NCBI RefSeq assembly: GCF_016756615.1
Contig: NZ_AP023262.1
Coordinates: 4,217,501-4,281,500, forward strand
Direction: 5' to 3'
DNA length: 64,000 bases
DNA from: Mesorhizobium sp. L-8-3
GTDB lineage: Bacteria > Pseudomonadota > Alphaproteobacteria > Rhizobiales > Rhizobiaceae
The stretch's first letter is position 1; the number at the start of each line of letters is the position of its first letter. This document shows positions 1 through 8,914 of this stretch, piece after piece. The translations under genes were made by a program, and so were the position numbers. The notes beneath the pieces were generated by a model. The model was given only the letters and a program-made list of their open reading frames with translations. It did no database searches and had not been told where the DNA came from.

Positions 1-1
1 G

Positions 2-313
2 GGGCGGCAGGTGACGCTTTTCGAGGTCGAAACGCTGGAAGCACTCCTGCGCGACCATCAGGTGACGCTCGGCGCCGCCGATCATCGCCGCAATGTGACC
101 ACACGCAATGTGCCCCTCAACCACCTGGTCGGCCACAGGTTCAGGATCGGCGGCACGGTCCTGGAAGGAACCAGGCTGAGCACACCGTGCCGTCATATCG
201 AGCAGATTACGGGGCAGGAGATCTTCACGCTCCTGCTCAATCGTTCGGGCCTGCACGCGCGCATCCTGCGAGGCGGTCGCATACGCCTGGGCGACGCCAT
301 CATGCCGGAGTGA
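2..313 (+). CDS. MOSC-domain protein, C-terminal part only
   Basis: The frame is open from the first bases of the window, so the gene starts outside it. The visible ~103 residues are the C-terminal part of a MOSC domain, the fold of molybdenum-cofactor sulfurase C-termini and YiiM/YcbX proteins. Typical features are the RNVTTRNVPL stretch (~residues 27-36 of the visible part) and a later LSTPCRHIEQ segment with the conserved cysteine. MOSC domains are thought to handle sulfur or the molybdenum cofactor and can detoxify N-hydroxylated bases. The next gene, an iron-sulfur flavoreductase, starts 5 nt after the stop; MOSC domains are often fused or coupled to such reductases, so the two probably work together. 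Substrate unknown. Confidence 0.75.
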   Translation, partial: GRQVTLFEVETLEALLRDHQVTLGAADHRRNVTTRNVPLNHLVGHRFRIGGTVLEGTRLSTPCRHIEQITGQEIFTLLLNRSGLHARILRGGRIRLGDAIMPE

Positions 314-318
314 ACGCG

Positions 319-1272
319 GTGCCCAAGCTGATCCACAGAGTGACGACCAAGGTCGTCGGTATGGAAGCGGTCTGCGACGATGTCGTCGCCATCGAGCTGT
401 CCGATCCTGACGGCTGGAGACTGCCGCCCTTCGCGGCGGGTTCCCATATCGATGTCCATCTGCCGAACGGGACGGTGCGCCAGTATTCGCTGATCGGCGA
501 CCCCGCCGAGGCCGATCGCTACCGGATCGCCGTGCGGCGCGAGGATGGCGGTCGCGGGGGCTCCTTGTGCCTTCATCGCGACGTCGCGGTGGGAACCATT
601 CTGCCGGTCTCGCTGCCGCGCAATCATTTCGGGCTCGCCGCAACCCGAAGGCATGTGATGATTGCCGGAGGTATCGGCATTACGCCTTTCCTGTCGATGA
701 TCCCCGAGATCGAACGGGCTGGAGGCGACTTCGAGTTGCATTTCTCCTCGCGGTCTAGGGCAAACGCGCCTTTCCTGAAGCGGCTCCAGCCCATCGCGGA
801 AAGCGGAAGGCTGATGCACTATTTCAGCCGGGAAAGGGAGCCGGGCCGGATCGATCTGGCCGGCGTCCTGAACGCGGCCGCGCCGGAAGCTCACGTCTAT
901 TGCTGCGGTCCTTCATCCCTGATCCATGCGGTTCAGGAGATCGCCGGGACCTTGCTGCCGGAGGACAGGCTTCACGTCGAGCATTTCGGCCCCACCGCCG
1001 CGACGGCAAGCGCAGCCTATTCGCTCGAACTCGCCAGAAGCGGTCGAAAGATAGAGGTTCCCGAAGGGCTGACCATGCTGGATGCGCTGCGGCGAGCCGG
1101 CATCGACATGCCTGCGTCCTGCGAGGCCGGCGTATGCCTCGACTGCAGGATACGATTCCTGGATGGCGTGCCGGTTCATCGCGACCTGGTCATGAAGCCT
1201 GCCGAACGACTGCAATTCCTGACGCCCTGTGTTTCCGGATGTTCAGGCGCGACGCTGGTGCTGGATCTTTGA
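319..1272 (+). CDS. VanB/phthalate dioxygenase reductase-type oxidoreductase (flavin, NAD and [2Fe-2S] domains)
   Basis: A cytoplasmic electron-transfer protein of 317 aa moving electrons from NAD(P)H through flavin to a C-terminal plant-type [2Fe-2S] ferredoxin, the order found in VanB and phthalate dioxygenase reductase. Visible motifs are the flavin-binding RQYS (54-57), the nucleotide-binding AGGIGITPF (~116-124), CCGP (~195-198), and cluster ligands C268, C273, C276 and C304 in CEAGVCLDC...LTPC. I chose GTG 319 because GGAG lies 8 nt upstream; GTG 310, overlapping the MOSC stop, is the alternative. The partner oxygenase is not visible; it may be upstream of the window or be the MOSC protein. 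It heads a same-strand run of catabolic-looking genes. Confidence 0.88.
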   Translation: MPKLIHRVTTKVVGMEAVCDDVVAIELSDPDGWRLPPFAAGSHIDVHLPNGTVRQYSLIGDPAEADRYRIAVRREDGGRGGSLCLHRDVAVGTILPVSLPRNHFGLAATRRHVMIAGGIGITPFLSMIPEIERAGGDFELHFSSRSRANAPFLKRLQPIAESGRLMHYFSREREPGRIDLAGVLNAAAPEAHVYCCGPSSLIHAVQEIAGTLLPEDRLHVEHFGPTAATASAAYSLELARSGRKIEVPEGLTMLDALRRAGIDMPASCEAGVCLDCRIRFLDGVPVHRDLVMKPAERLQFLTPCVSGCSGATLVLDL

Positions 1273-1288
1273 GGAGGGGAAGGAAGCA

Positions 1289-2011
1289 ATGACAGCGAAC
1301 TCCGACACGACAATCGTGCTCGTCCACGGTTCCTGGGGAGGCGGATGGGTCTGGGACGAGGTCGTCGCAAGCCTGACCGGCGCAGGCAGGCGCATCCTGG
1401 CGCCCACGCTTACGGGCCTCGGCGATCGCGCGCATCTGATCCATGAGGGCATCGATCATGAACTCCATGCAGAGGACATCGTCCAGACGATCGAATTCGC
1501 CGATGCCTCCAACATCGTTCTCGTCGGGCACAGCTATGGCGGGCTCGTCGCCAGCGCGGTCGCCTGTCGTATCCCGGAAAGGATCCGATCTCTCGTCATT
1601 GTCGACGGTTTTCTTGCCGAGACGGGACGCTCGATCTTCGACCTGCATCCCGAAATCCGCGCCATCATCGAACCGCTGCTCAACCCGATGGCGCCCTGGC
1701 AGATAATGCCTTTGCCGGCTTCCGCTCTCGGCCTGCCGGACGGACCGCAGGCGAGGCGTCACGACGCCAGGAGCCGCCCCATGCCTGTCCGGACCCATTC
1801 CGCGCCGTTCCGTGAAGATGTGGCGCGGATGACGGCAATCGAGCGGCACTACATCAGATGCACCGACTTTCCGATCTTCGCGGCGACGGCCGAGAAGGCA
1901 GAGCGGGAGGGCTGGCGCCGTGGCGATATCGAGACCGGCCACATGGTCATGTTCACGCAGCCCGGCGAACTCGCCCGCAGAATCCAGAACATCGCGACAA
2001 TGGAAGGGTGA
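1289..2011 (+). CDS. alpha/beta-fold hydrolase (esterase/HNL-like)
   Basis: A 240-aa hydrolase. The oxyanion-hole motif LVHGSWGGG lies at ~11-19, the nucleophile elbow GHSYGG puts the catalytic serine near residue 82, and the late histidine is in ETGHMVMF (~221). The overall form resembles the plant-esterase/hydroxynitrile-lyase branch (EstC-like) rather than the meta-cleavage C-C hydrolases. AGGAGGGGA precedes ATG 1289, which fixes the start 16 nt after the reductase stop, so the genes are probably cotranscribed. In this context it may open a lactone or ester formed in an aromatic pathway. The substrate cannot be read from the sequence. Confidence 0.85.
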   Translation: MTANSDTTIVLVHGSWGGGWVWDEVVASLTGAGRRILAPTLTGLGDRAHLIHEGIDHELHAEDIVQTIEFADASNIVLVGHSYGGLVASAVACRIPERIRSLVIVDGFLAETGRSIFDLHPEIRAIIEPLLNPMAPWQIMPLPASALGLPDGPQARRHDARSRPMPVRTHSAPFREDVARMTAIERHYIRCTDFPIFAATAEKAEREGWRRGDIETGHMVMFTQPGELARRIQNIATMEG

Positions 2012-2012
2012 C

Positions 2013-3455
2013 ATGAAGAACGAACATGATGTCGTCATCGTGGGTGCGGGGCCTGTCGGACTCTGGCTTGCGTGCGAACTGAGGCTTGCGGGCGTCGACG
2101 TGGCTCTGCTCGATCGACGTGACGAGCCTGCACGCCAGTCGCGAGCCCTGACCATTCACGGACGGACCCTGGAAGTGTTCGCCTTGCGAGGGCTGGAGGC
2201 GCGATTCCTCGCTTCCGGCAGGCCCATTCCGACGGGACACTACGGCGTGCTCGACACCAGGCTCGATTTCTCGCCGTTCCGGAGTCGTTATCCTTTCACC
2301 CTGTTCATTCCCCAAGCCACGACCGAGGCCATGCTCGAGGAGCGGGCACGCGAGCTTGGCGTCGATATCATGCGCGGCTGGACTGCCGAGAGCATCGACG
2401 ATACCGGCGCAGACGTGATCGTCTCCGCCGAGGGAAAGGAAGGCAGAATCAGGCTTGCGGCATCCTACGTCGTCGGCGCGGATGGCGCGCGCAGCATCGT
2501 GCGGCGGGAGACCGGCATTCCATTCGAAGGCTATCCGGCCACGCAGACGCTCGTCCTTGGCGATGTGGTGCTCGGCGAGCTCTTGCCAAGACCGGTCATC
2601 TCGTCGGTCAATGCGCGTGGCTGCGCCATGATCGCGCCGCTCGGTGACGGGATCCATCACCGCATCGTCCTTCTCGACCCAGACAGAAGCGCGGTCGCGC
2701 AGAACGAGCCGCTGACTCTGGGCGAATTGCAGGCATCAACCCGCAAGATTCTGGGAAGCGATTTTGGCGCGGCCGATGCGATCTGGCTTTCCCGCTTCAC
2801 CGACGAGACGCGACTTGCACGGACCTACCGCAAGGGCAGGGTGCTGCTGGCCGGCGATGCTGCTCACATTCACATGCCCGCAGGCGGCCAGGGCATGAAT
2901 GTCGGCATCCAGGATGCCATGAATCTGGGCTGGAAGCTTGCGGCCGTCGTGAAGGGTTCGGCGCCCGAAAGCCTGCTCGACAGCTATGAGGGCGAACGGC
3001 GCCCGGTCGGCGAACGGCTTTACGCCAATACCCTCTCCCAGACAGCCCTGGTGAGCGCCTTCGGTCCTTCCGGTCAGGCACTGCGCGCCACCATGGAAAC
3101 GCTGCTCAAGATACCGGCGGTGAACAGGTTCCTTGCCGGAGAGCTTTCCGGCTTCGACGTCGCCTATGATGAGGCTGCCGGATACGGCGGGGCCGACGGT
3201 AGGCTGCGTCCCGGGAGCCGCGTTCCCGATATCGACCTGACGACGAAGGAAGGAGAGCTGGCCGGACTGCACAGCTTCTTGACCGACGGCAAGTGGCTGT
3301 CCCTGTCGTTGGCAGACGGGGCGGTCGCACCGCGTCCCGACTGGCTGGGCGACCGGGATGTCCGTGGTCTTCGCGCGTCCGCCAAGGATGAGCTGTTCAC
3401 GGGATACTCGGCCCTGCTGGTCCGTCCCGACGGCTATCTCGCCTCGGCGACCTGA
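2013..3455 (+). CDS. FAD-dependent aromatic hydroxylase (TfdB/PheA-type monooxygenase)
   Basis: A 480-aa class A flavin monooxygenase, which would hydroxylate a phenolic ring using NAD(P)H and O2. It has the FAD dinucleotide motif GAGPVG (11-16), the DG motif GADGAR (~155-160), and the GD motif with LLAGDAAHIHMP followed by GGQGMN (~280-295). The tail beginning GSRVPDIDL is the degenerate thioredoxin-like C-terminal domain of the TfdB/phenol hydroxylase branch. The start codon follows the hydrolase stop by one base, which points to tight translational coupling. With an HpaB-type enzyme 1 kb downstream, this cluster encodes two independent ring hydroxylases. Confidence 0.9.
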   Translation: MKNEHDVVIVGAGPVGLWLACELRLAGVDVALLDRRDEPARQSRALTIHGRTLEVFALRGLEARFLASGRPIPTGHYGVLDTRLDFSPFRSRYPFTLFIPQATTEAMLEERARELGVDIMRGWTAESIDDTGADVIVSAEGKEGRIRLAASYVVGADGARSIVRRETGIPFEGYPATQTLVLGDVVLGELLPRPVISSVNARGCAMIAPLGDGIHHRIVLLDPDRSAVAQNEPLTLGELQASTRKILGSDFGAADAIWLSRFTDETRLARTYRKGRVLLAGDAAHIHMPAGGQGMNVGIQDAMNLGWKLAAVVKGSAPESLLDSYEGERRPVGERLYANTLSQTALVSAFGPSGQALRATMETLLKIPAVNRFLAGELSGFDVAYDEAAGYGGADGRLRPGSRVPDIDLTTKEGELAGLHSFLTDGKWLSLSLADGAVAPRPDWLGDRDVRGLRASAKDELFTGYSALLVRPDGYLASAT

Positions 3456-3498
3456 AGCGAGCAGTCCCAAGGGAAGTCTCAAAGGGAAAGGAACCCCC

Positions 3499-3906
3499 AT
3501 GCAGCGTCTCAATCCTTCCACCATGGCACCGCCCGTCATGGACCTCTACTCCCAGATCACCGTGTCGCCTGCCGGAGCACGTTTCGCGGCAATCTCCGGC
3601 CAGGTTGCGATCGACGGCGAAGGCGCCCTCGTCGGTCAGGGCAGCCATGCAGGGCAGGCGCGCCAGTGTTTCTTCAACATACGCCGCGCATTGGAAGCGA
3701 TCGGAGCGACGCCTGCGGATATATTGCAGATGCGGATACATGTCGTGGACCACTCGCCGGCACGGATCGAGGACATTTTCGGCGCCGGCCGTGAGATTTT
3801 CGGTGAGGACTGGCCGCTCTGTGCGAGTACCTATATCGGGGTGGCGTGTCTTGGTCTGCCCGATTGGCTGGTTGAGATCGATGCCATCGTCGCACTGTCG
3901 CAATAG
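3499..3906 (+). CDS. RidA/YjgF-family protein lacking the usual catalytic arginine
   Basis: This 135-aa protein has the YjgF/RidA trimeric fold pattern, with FAAISGQVAID, then the GATPADILQMRIHV helix, then the C-terminal GLPDWLVEIDAIVAL. RidA enzymes hydrolyse reactive enamines and imines. In aligned E. coli RidA the segment PARSCVEVARLP carries Arg105; here the matching segment reads CASTYIGVACLGLP, with no arginine, so it belongs to an Arg-less Rid subfamily and may not be an imine deaminase. Its place between hydroxylases suggests it handles a pathway intermediate, as 2-aminomuconate deaminase homologues do. That role is inference. Confidence 0.82.
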   Translation: MQRLNPSTMAPPVMDLYSQITVSPAGARFAAISGQVAIDGEGALVGQGSHAGQARQCFFNIRRALEAIGATPADILQMRIHVVDHSPARIEDIFGAGREIFGEDWPLCASTYIGVACLGLPDWLVEIDAIVALSQ

Positions 3907-4003
3907 CGTTCTGTCAGGAGGCTGACCCACGCCGGTACCATAGGCATTGACGGCCCCGCCGACCGGCCCAAATTCGATGCGGTTGCACCGGAAGGAGGCC
4001 ACG

Positions 4004-4342
4004 ATGCTCGACGACAGCCCGAAACCGACTATTGCCCGCATCTGGCGAGGCCGCACCAGGCGCGAGATCGCCGAGGCCTATGAGCCCTATCTCCACGAGG
4101 CCGGCATCAGGCCGTTGATGGAGAAGGCGCTCGGCGTCCAGAACTTCCGCGAGGATCGCGCCGATGAGAGCGAGTTCATCACGATTTCCTACTGGGAAAG
4201 CGTCGAAGCCATGGCGCGATTCACCGGCGGCGACCCGACACAAATCCATCATCTGCCGCGAGACGCCGAGTTCCTGATCGAGCTCCCGAAGGAGGTCCAG
4301 ATCCTGCGCATCCTGACCAGTCACGGCCAGACCGGGCAATAG
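4004..4342 (+). CDS. antibiotic-biosynthesis-monooxygenase (ABM)-like dimeric barrel protein
   Basis: This 112-aa protein has an ABM/EthD-like ferredoxin fold: ARIWRGRT at the start, a central ALGVQNFRE, and ITISYWESVEAMARFTG, the usual second half of the fold. Such proteins act as cofactor-free monooxygenases, or as small auxiliary proteins in oxidation clusters. GGAGG at 3994-3998 decides ATG 4004. The 97-nt gap to the Rid gene has no hairpin I can recognise, so it is probably in the same operon. The repeat beginning just after its stop probably separates it from the HpaB gene. Function is unproven. Confidence 0.7.
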   Translation: MLDDSPKPTIARIWRGRTRREIAEAYEPYLHEAGIRPLMEKALGVQNFREDRADESEFITISYWESVEAMARFTGGDPTQIHHLPRDAEFLIELPKEVQILRILTSHGQTGQ

Positions 4343-4455
4343 AGCGCCGCGCGTCCATCTGGACGCGCAAGGGACAGTTTATCTCTTTGAATCTGCGCAC
4401 CGTGCTTTCCGAAGATCGTGCTCGATTTTCGGATCGATGCGGTAGGCGCAGCCCC
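4343..4455 (+). repeat. dispersed palindromic intergenic repeat, family B copy 1
   Basis: It starts right after the ABM stop with a perfect hairpin GCGCGTCC-ATCT-GGACGCGC, followed by AATCTGCGCACCGTGCTTTCC and then the imperfect palindrome CCGAAGATCG...CGATTTTCGG. The same succession recurs at 12911-13060. It probably also ends transcription of the upstream genes. Known rhizobial intergenic repeats have this build. Confidence 0.7.
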
Positions 4456-4541
4456 GGCACACCGCTTGTCAGCCGGTGGCGGACTTCGTACTCTTTGCCG
4501 GCCGGACATCGATCCGGCGATCGAATTGCAGGGAGGATCGA

Positions 4542-6149
4542 ATGGATACCCCACGCAATCGTGACGACGCCGAAGCCTTCGCGGCCCATCCCAAGACGAC
4601 CGGCCGCCTCCAGGGCCTCCCGCCGATGAGCGGGGCGGAGTATCTCGAAGAACTGCGTGACGGCCGCGAAGTCTATATCTATGGCGAGCGGGTCAAGGAC
4701 GTCACCACGCATCCGGCGTTCCGCAACACGGCGCGCATGGTGGCCAGGCTCTATGACGCGCTTGGCGACGAGAAGGTGAAGGACAAGATCCTGCTGCCGA
4801 CCGATACCGGCAATGGCGGCATGACCCATGCCTATTTCAAGGCGCCGAAGACGGCAGCGGAGCTGCTGCAGGGGCGCAGCGCCATCGCCGAATGGGCGAA
4901 GCTCACCTATGGCTGGCTCGGCCGCGCGCCCGACTACAAGGCCTCGTTCCTCGCCACGCTCGGCGCCAATGCCGAATTCTACGATCCCTATCAGGACAAT
5001 GCCCGCAACTGGTACCGCTTCTGCCAGGAGCGGGTGCCATATATCAATCACGCCATCATCCATCCGCCCGTCGACCGCGACCGGCCGCCCAACGAGGTGG
5101 CCGATGTCTGCGCGCATGTGGAGAACGAGACCGACGCCGGCATCATCGTCTCCGGCGCGAAGGTCGTGGCGACCAACTCGGTGCTTTCCAACTACACCTT
5201 CGTGGCCCATCACGGGCTGATCCCGCTGCAGGATAAGGACTACGCGCTGGTCTTCATGGTGCCGACCAATGCGCCGGGGGTGAAATTCATCTGCCGGACC
5301 TCGTACGAGATGACATCCACGGTGATGGGCAGCCCGTTCGACTACCCTCTGTCCAGCCGGCTCGACGAGAACGATGCCGTGTTCATCATGGACAAGGTGC
5401 TGGTCCCCTGGGAGAACGTCTTCGTTTTCGGCGACATCGAGAAGGCCAACAATTTCTTCCCGAGAACCGGCTTCCTGCCGCGCTTCGTGGTGCATGGCTG
5501 CACCCGGCTGGCCGTCAAGCTCGACTTCATCTCCGGCCTGCTGCTCAAGGCGGTCGAGGCGGCCGGCACCAAGGACTATCGCGGCGTCCAGGCCAATGTC
5601 GGCGAGGTGATCGCCTGGCGCAATCTGTTCTGGTCGCTCTCGGACGCGATGGTGCGCGATCCCAGACCCTGGATCGGCGACTATATCCTGCCAAACATGG
5701 ACGCCGGCAACGCCTATCAGGTCATCGCGACGATCGTCTATTCGAAGATAAAGTACATCATCGAGCAGACGGTCGCTTCCGGGCTGATCTATCTCAACAG
5801 CCATGCGCTCGATTTCAAGAACCCGGAGCTTCGACCCTATCTCGACCGCTACCTGCGCGGCTCGAACGGCTACAAGGCCGAAGATCGGGTGAAGCTGATG
5901 AAGCTCCTGTGGGACACGCTGTCGACGGAATTCGGCGGCCGCCACGAGCTCTACGAGATCAACTACAGCGGCTCGACCGAGGAGATCCGCCGCTATTGCC
6001 TCTTCGGGGCCCAGGCGTCTGGCAATGCCGACAGGTTCCGGGGCTTCGCCGAGCAATGCATGGCCGAATACGACCTCGACGGCTGGCGCGTTCCCGATCT
6101 CACCGATCCCGGTGAACTGAGCTATCACGTCCGCAAGGGCGCCAAGTGA
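4542..6149 (+). CDS. HpaB-family FADH2-dependent aromatic monooxygenase, large component
   Basis: This 535-aa protein matches the 4-hydroxyphenylacetate 3-hydroxylase (HpaB)/PvcC/chlorophenol monooxygenase family along its whole length (members are ~480-550 aa). Visible landmarks are the N-terminal [19 protein letters not shown], the [18 protein letters not shown] segment, and [19 protein letters not shown] before VPWENVFVF, the conserved centre of the fold. The enzyme uses FADH2 supplied by a separate reductase to ortho-hydroxylate a phenol. GGGAGG precedes ATG 4542. The reductase gene overlaps its stop codon. It may act on a substituted or nitro/halo-phenol; the substrate cannot be decided by reading. 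Confidence 0.9.
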   Translation: MDTPRNRDDAEAFAAHPKTTGRLQGLPPMSGAEYLEELRDGREVYIYGERVKDVTTHPAFRNTARMVARLYDALGDEKVKDKILLPTDTGNGGMTHAYFKAPKTAAELLQGRSAIAEWAKLTYGWLGRAPDYKASFLATLGANAEFYDPYQDNARNWYRFCQERVPYINHAIIHPPVDRDRPPNEVADVCAHVENETDAGIIVSGAKVVATNSVLSNYTFVAHHGLIPLQDKDYALVFMVPTNAPGVKFICRTSYEMTSTVMGSPFDYPLSSRLDENDAVFIMDKVLVPWENVFVFGDIEKANNFFPRTGFLPRFVVHGCTRLAVKLDFISGLLLKAVEAAGTKDYRGVQANVGEVIAWRNLFWSLSDAMVRDPRPWIGDYILPNMDAGNAYQVIATIVYSKIKYIIEQTVASGLIYLNSHALDFKNPELRPYLDRYLRGSNGYKAEDRVKLMKLLWDTLSTEFGGRHELYEINYSGSTEEIRRYCLFGAQASGNADRFRGFAEQCMAEYDLDGWRVPDLTDPGELSYHVRKGAK

Positions 6150-6697
6150 CGATGAGCGTCGAGGGCGACGAACCCCAGCAGGTTCCGGTCCACATCGACC
6201 CGCTCGAATTCCGACGGGTCATGGGCCAGTTCGCCACCGGCGTTGCCGTCATATCGACGATCCACGCCGGCGAGATGCGCGGCATGACGGCCAACGCCTT
6301 CATGTCCGGCTCGCTCGAGCCGCCGCTCTGTGTCGTCTCCATCGCCAAGCGCGCCCGCATGCATGGGCTCATCAGCGAAACGCGACGCTTCGTGGTCAAT
6401 GTGCTGGCCCATCACCAGAGCGAGGTGGCCATCCATTTCTCGGGCCGTCCCAGCCCGAGGGCCATCATCGATCTGGGCTGGATCCACGGCCTGCCCATGC
6501 TGCGGGACGCGCTGGCGCATATGGCCGCCGATGTGGTGGCCGAGCACGAATGCGGCGATCACACGCTCTTCGTCGGCCAACTCTTCCACATCGACGCCGG
6601 CAAGTTCGGCCAGCCCTTGCTTTATCACCAGAGCCGGTTCGCCTCGCTGTTGCACAGCAAGCAGGACCAGGCGATCACGGTGCCGGAGTTTTGGTGA
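6146..6697 (+). CDS. flavin reductase of a two-component monooxygenase (HpaC/TftC-like)
   Basis: A 183-aa flavin reductase-like, FMN-binding split-barrel protein with the typical early segments [13 protein letters not shown] and [21 protein letters not shown], and the late HSRFASLLH-like end of the family. It reduces FAD or FMN with NAD(P)H and passes it to the HpaB component. The GTG start at 6146 overlaps the HpaB stop codon; ATG 6152 is an in-frame alternative. This overlap ties the pair as one enzyme. Confidence 0.9.
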   Translation: MTMSVEGDEPQQVPVHIDPLEFRRVMGQFATGVAVISTIHAGEMRGMTANAFMSGSLEPPLCVVSIAKRARMHGLISETRRFVVNVLAHHQSEVAIHFSGRPSPRAIIDLGWIHGLPMLRDALAHMAADVVAEHECGDHTLFVGQLFHIDAGKFGQPLLYHQSRFASLLHSKQDQAITVPEFW

Positions 6698-6699
6698 AA

Positions 6700-6735
6700 C
6701 CAAGCGATTAGCGAGTAGCCGATAGCGAACAGGGG
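6700..6735 (+). repeat. short imprecise tandem repeat (GCGATTAGCGAGTAGCCGATAGCGA type)
   Basis: The gap after the flavin reductase holds near-repeats of GCGA-TAGC: AGCGATTAGCGAGTAG followed by CCGATAGCGAAC. Similar degenerate strings occur between genes in many Hyphomicrobiales. No hairpin or poly-T was seen. Confidence 0.4.
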
Positions 6736-6744
6736 AAGAGACCG

Positions 6745-8004
6745 TCAGCTTTGCTGTGCGCCGCTCGTTTCCTCGATCCTCTTCCGCAGGAAGCGTCGTT
6801 CCGGTTCCTGGGTCGCGAGCGACAAGGCCCGCTCATAGGCCGTTCGTGCTTCATCATTGCGGCCGAGGCGCCTCAAGAGGTCGGCTCTCGCGGAATGGGC
6901 CAGGTGGTACCGATCGAGATCGCCGCGCGCCAGGATGGCGTCGATGAGGGCGATGCCGACCTCTGGCCCGTCGCGCATGGCGACCGCCACGGCACGGTTG
7001 AGCTCGACGACCGGCGACGGTTCGGCCTTGAGCAAAAGGTCGTAGAGGCTTGCGATCGCGTGCCAGTCGGTCGCATCTGCATGGATCGCGCTGGCGTGCT
7101 TTGCGGCGATCGCCGCCTGGATGCAGTAGGGACCGAAACGTCCCAAGGACAGCGTCCGCTCCGCCAGCCGTGTGCCTTCGGCGATCTGGCCCTTGTTCCA
7201 GAGCGAGCGGTCCTGGTCGGCGAAGAGAACGATCTCACCGGACGGCGACGTGCGGGCTGCGCGCCGCGATTCGTGAAGCAGCATCAGGGCGAGCAGTCCG
7301 ATCGCCTCCGGTTCGGGCAGAACCTCCACGACAAGCCGCCCGAGGCGGATCGCCTCGTCGCTGAGGTCATGGCGGGTCAGGATTTCGCCCGACGACGCCG
7401 AATAGCCTTCGTTGAAGACGAGATAGACGACGTGCAGCACGGTCTCCAGCCGGCCTGGCAGCTCGTTGCGATCCGGCACCTCATAGGGAATGCGGGCGTC
7501 GCGGATCTTGGTCTTCGCCCGCACGATGCGCTGGGCGATCGCCGGGGGCGTGGCGAGGAACGCCCGGGCGATCTCTTCGGTCGTGAGGCCGCAGATTTCG
7601 CGCAGCGTCAGCGCGACCTGGGCGTCCGGCCCGATCGCGGGGTGGCAGCAGGTGAAGATCAGCCTCAGCCGGTCGTCCTCGATGTCTTCCTGCTCGTCCG
7701 GAGACGCGGCCATGTCCTGTTCCAGGCGCAGGGCGAGTTCGGTCAGCGAGGCGTCGAAACGGCTGCGCCGGCGCAGGCGGTCGATCGCGCCGAACCTGCC
7801 CGCCGAGATCAGCCAGCTGCGCGGATTGCCGGGAAGGCCGTCGCGCGGCCATTGCCTTGCCGCCGCAACGAAGGCGTCATGCAGGGCCTCCTCGGCGAGA
7901 TCGAAATCGCCGAGGAGACGGATCAAGGTCGCGAGCACGCGCCGTGATTCCGAGCGATACACGGCCTCGATGGTCTCGCGCATCGGTTCGGCGGGGGGCT
8001 CCAT
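6745..8004 (-). CDS. ECF sigma factor with C-terminal extension (ECF42-like)
   Basis: This 419-aa protein has sigma region 2 (AVYRSESRRVLATLIRLLGDFDLAEEALHDAF, about residues 14-45), region 4 (about 125-185, with LREICGLTTEEIARAF), and then a ~220-aa helical, TPR-like extension containing the family's FNEGYSASSG motif. This architecture is that of the ECF42 group, whose members use the extension in place of an anti-sigma factor. It sits 7 nt after a DGPF/YCII gene in the same orientation, the classical ECF42 partner. GAGGG precedes the chosen start; ATG 7983 is an internal alternative. Its target promoters are unknown. Confidence 0.9.
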   Translation of the reverse strand: MEPPAEPMRETIEAVYRSESRRVLATLIRLLGDFDLAEEALHDAFVAAARQWPRDGLPGNPRSWLISAGRFGAIDRLRRRSRFDASLTELALRLEQDMAASPDEQEDIEDDRLRLIFTCCHPAIGPDAQVALTLREICGLTTEEIARAFLATPPAIAQRIVRAKTKIRDARIPYEVPDRNELPGRLETVLHVVYLVFNEGYSASSGEILTRHDLSDEAIRLGRLVVEVLPEPEAIGLLALMLLHESRRAARTSPSGEIVLFADQDRSLWNKGQIAEGTRLAERTLSLGRFGPYCIQAAIAAKHASAIHADATDWHAIASLYDLLLKAEPSPVVELNRAVAVAMRDGPEVGIALIDAILARGDLDRYHLAHSARADLLRRLGRNDEARTAYERALSLATQEPERRFLRKRIEETSGAQQS

Positions 8005-8011
8005 CGCGCCC

Positions 8012-8359
8012 TCAGAGATCCATGATTGGCCGTACCTCGATGCTGCCGAGCTTGGCCAGCGGTATTCCGGCGGCGATGTGGATTGCCTGGTCGAGGTCTT
8101 TCGCTTCGATCAGGATGAAGCCGCCCAGGATCTCCTTGGTTTCGGCGAAGGGGCCGTCCGTCGTCGACATCCTGCCGTCGCGGACCCGCACCGTGGTCGC
8201 CGTGGAGACCGGCTCGAGCGCATGGGCGAGGATGAGGTGGCCGGCCTTGTCGAGTTCCTGGTCATAGGCCAGCGAGTCGCGCGTGAGCGTGGCATCCTCG
8301 CTCGGGCTTAGCGCCTGAAGATCCTTCGCTTCGAAATAGACAAGGCAGAGATATTTCAT
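8012..8359 (-). CDS. DGPF-motif YCII-related protein (ECF42 partner)
   Basis: This 115-aa dimeric alpha+beta barrel protein carries the signature TDGPFAETKE at ~67-76 and starts with MKYLCLVYFE, as do most members. These proteins are encoded beside, and usually controlled by, ECF42 sigma factors; their activity is unknown. AGGAG lies 7 nt before ATG at 8359. The sigma gene follows 7 nt after its stop, making a two-gene operon. Confidence 0.9.
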   Translation of the reverse strand: MKYLCLVYFEAKDLQALSPSEDATLTRDSLAYDQELDKAGHLILAHALEPVSTATTVRVRDGRMSTTDGPFAETKEILGGFILIEAKDLDQAIHIAAGIPLAKLGSIEVRPIMDL

Positions 8360-8544
8360 TTCGGCGCTCCTATGGCTACGCGGGATTGTCGACGCTGATG
8401 GTCGTGCGTGGAAGCCCGGATTCGACAAGCGCCGGGAAAAAATTCCCGACGAGAGAGCGCGACGAAAATTCCGTCGCCCTGATGTCGATTGCCTGGCTGC
8501 CGGATCGACCAAGGCACGAAACAACTCGTCCACGGGAGAGTGCA

Positions 8545-8685
8545 ATGGACATGCTGGTATTGGCGGCTCATCTGAGCGGCAATGGTTTTCGGTTGCAGCA
8601 GGCCGGGCAGAGCGCCTCGTTGCTGGTCCTTGCATTGCTGTTGATCGCCTTTGTGGTCGCTGCCCTGGAGGCAGCCTCGGCTTAG
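8545..8685 (+). CDS. possible small membrane protein (46 aa)
   Basis: A short frame preceded by GGGAGAG with good spacing. It encodes one hydrophobic helix (LLVLALLLIAFVVAALEA) after an amphipathic N-terminus. It is divergent from the DGPF gene and isolated. No family is recognised; it may be a real single-pass small protein or a chance frame. Confidence 0.35.
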   Translation: MDMLVLAAHLSGNGFRLQQAGQSASLLVLALLLIAFVVAALEAASA

Positions 8686-8914
8686 GGCGCTCCATCCATT
8701 ATGAGGCGTCCTGCGATTTTGGGGCGCTCAGGACCTTTGACGAGGATTGCATTTCCCCAGAACCTGCCGAGGCGCAGCCTATCTGCGCGATAGCGGTTCC
8801 CCGAGCTACGGTCCGGCGGGGCCATCGGTCGGCGCCGGCCTTCACCAAGGCTTGATTGGATGGGTGAGGCGAGGGCTCTAACTTTCCGGTCTTCAAGTGC
8901 GGAAAGGGAACGCC

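Noticed and set aside
4221-6128. 635-codon open frame on the minus strand
   Set aside because: It lies entirely opposite the HpaB gene, which has clear family motifs and a ribosome site; high GC leaves the antisense frame open. Composition is not protein-like.
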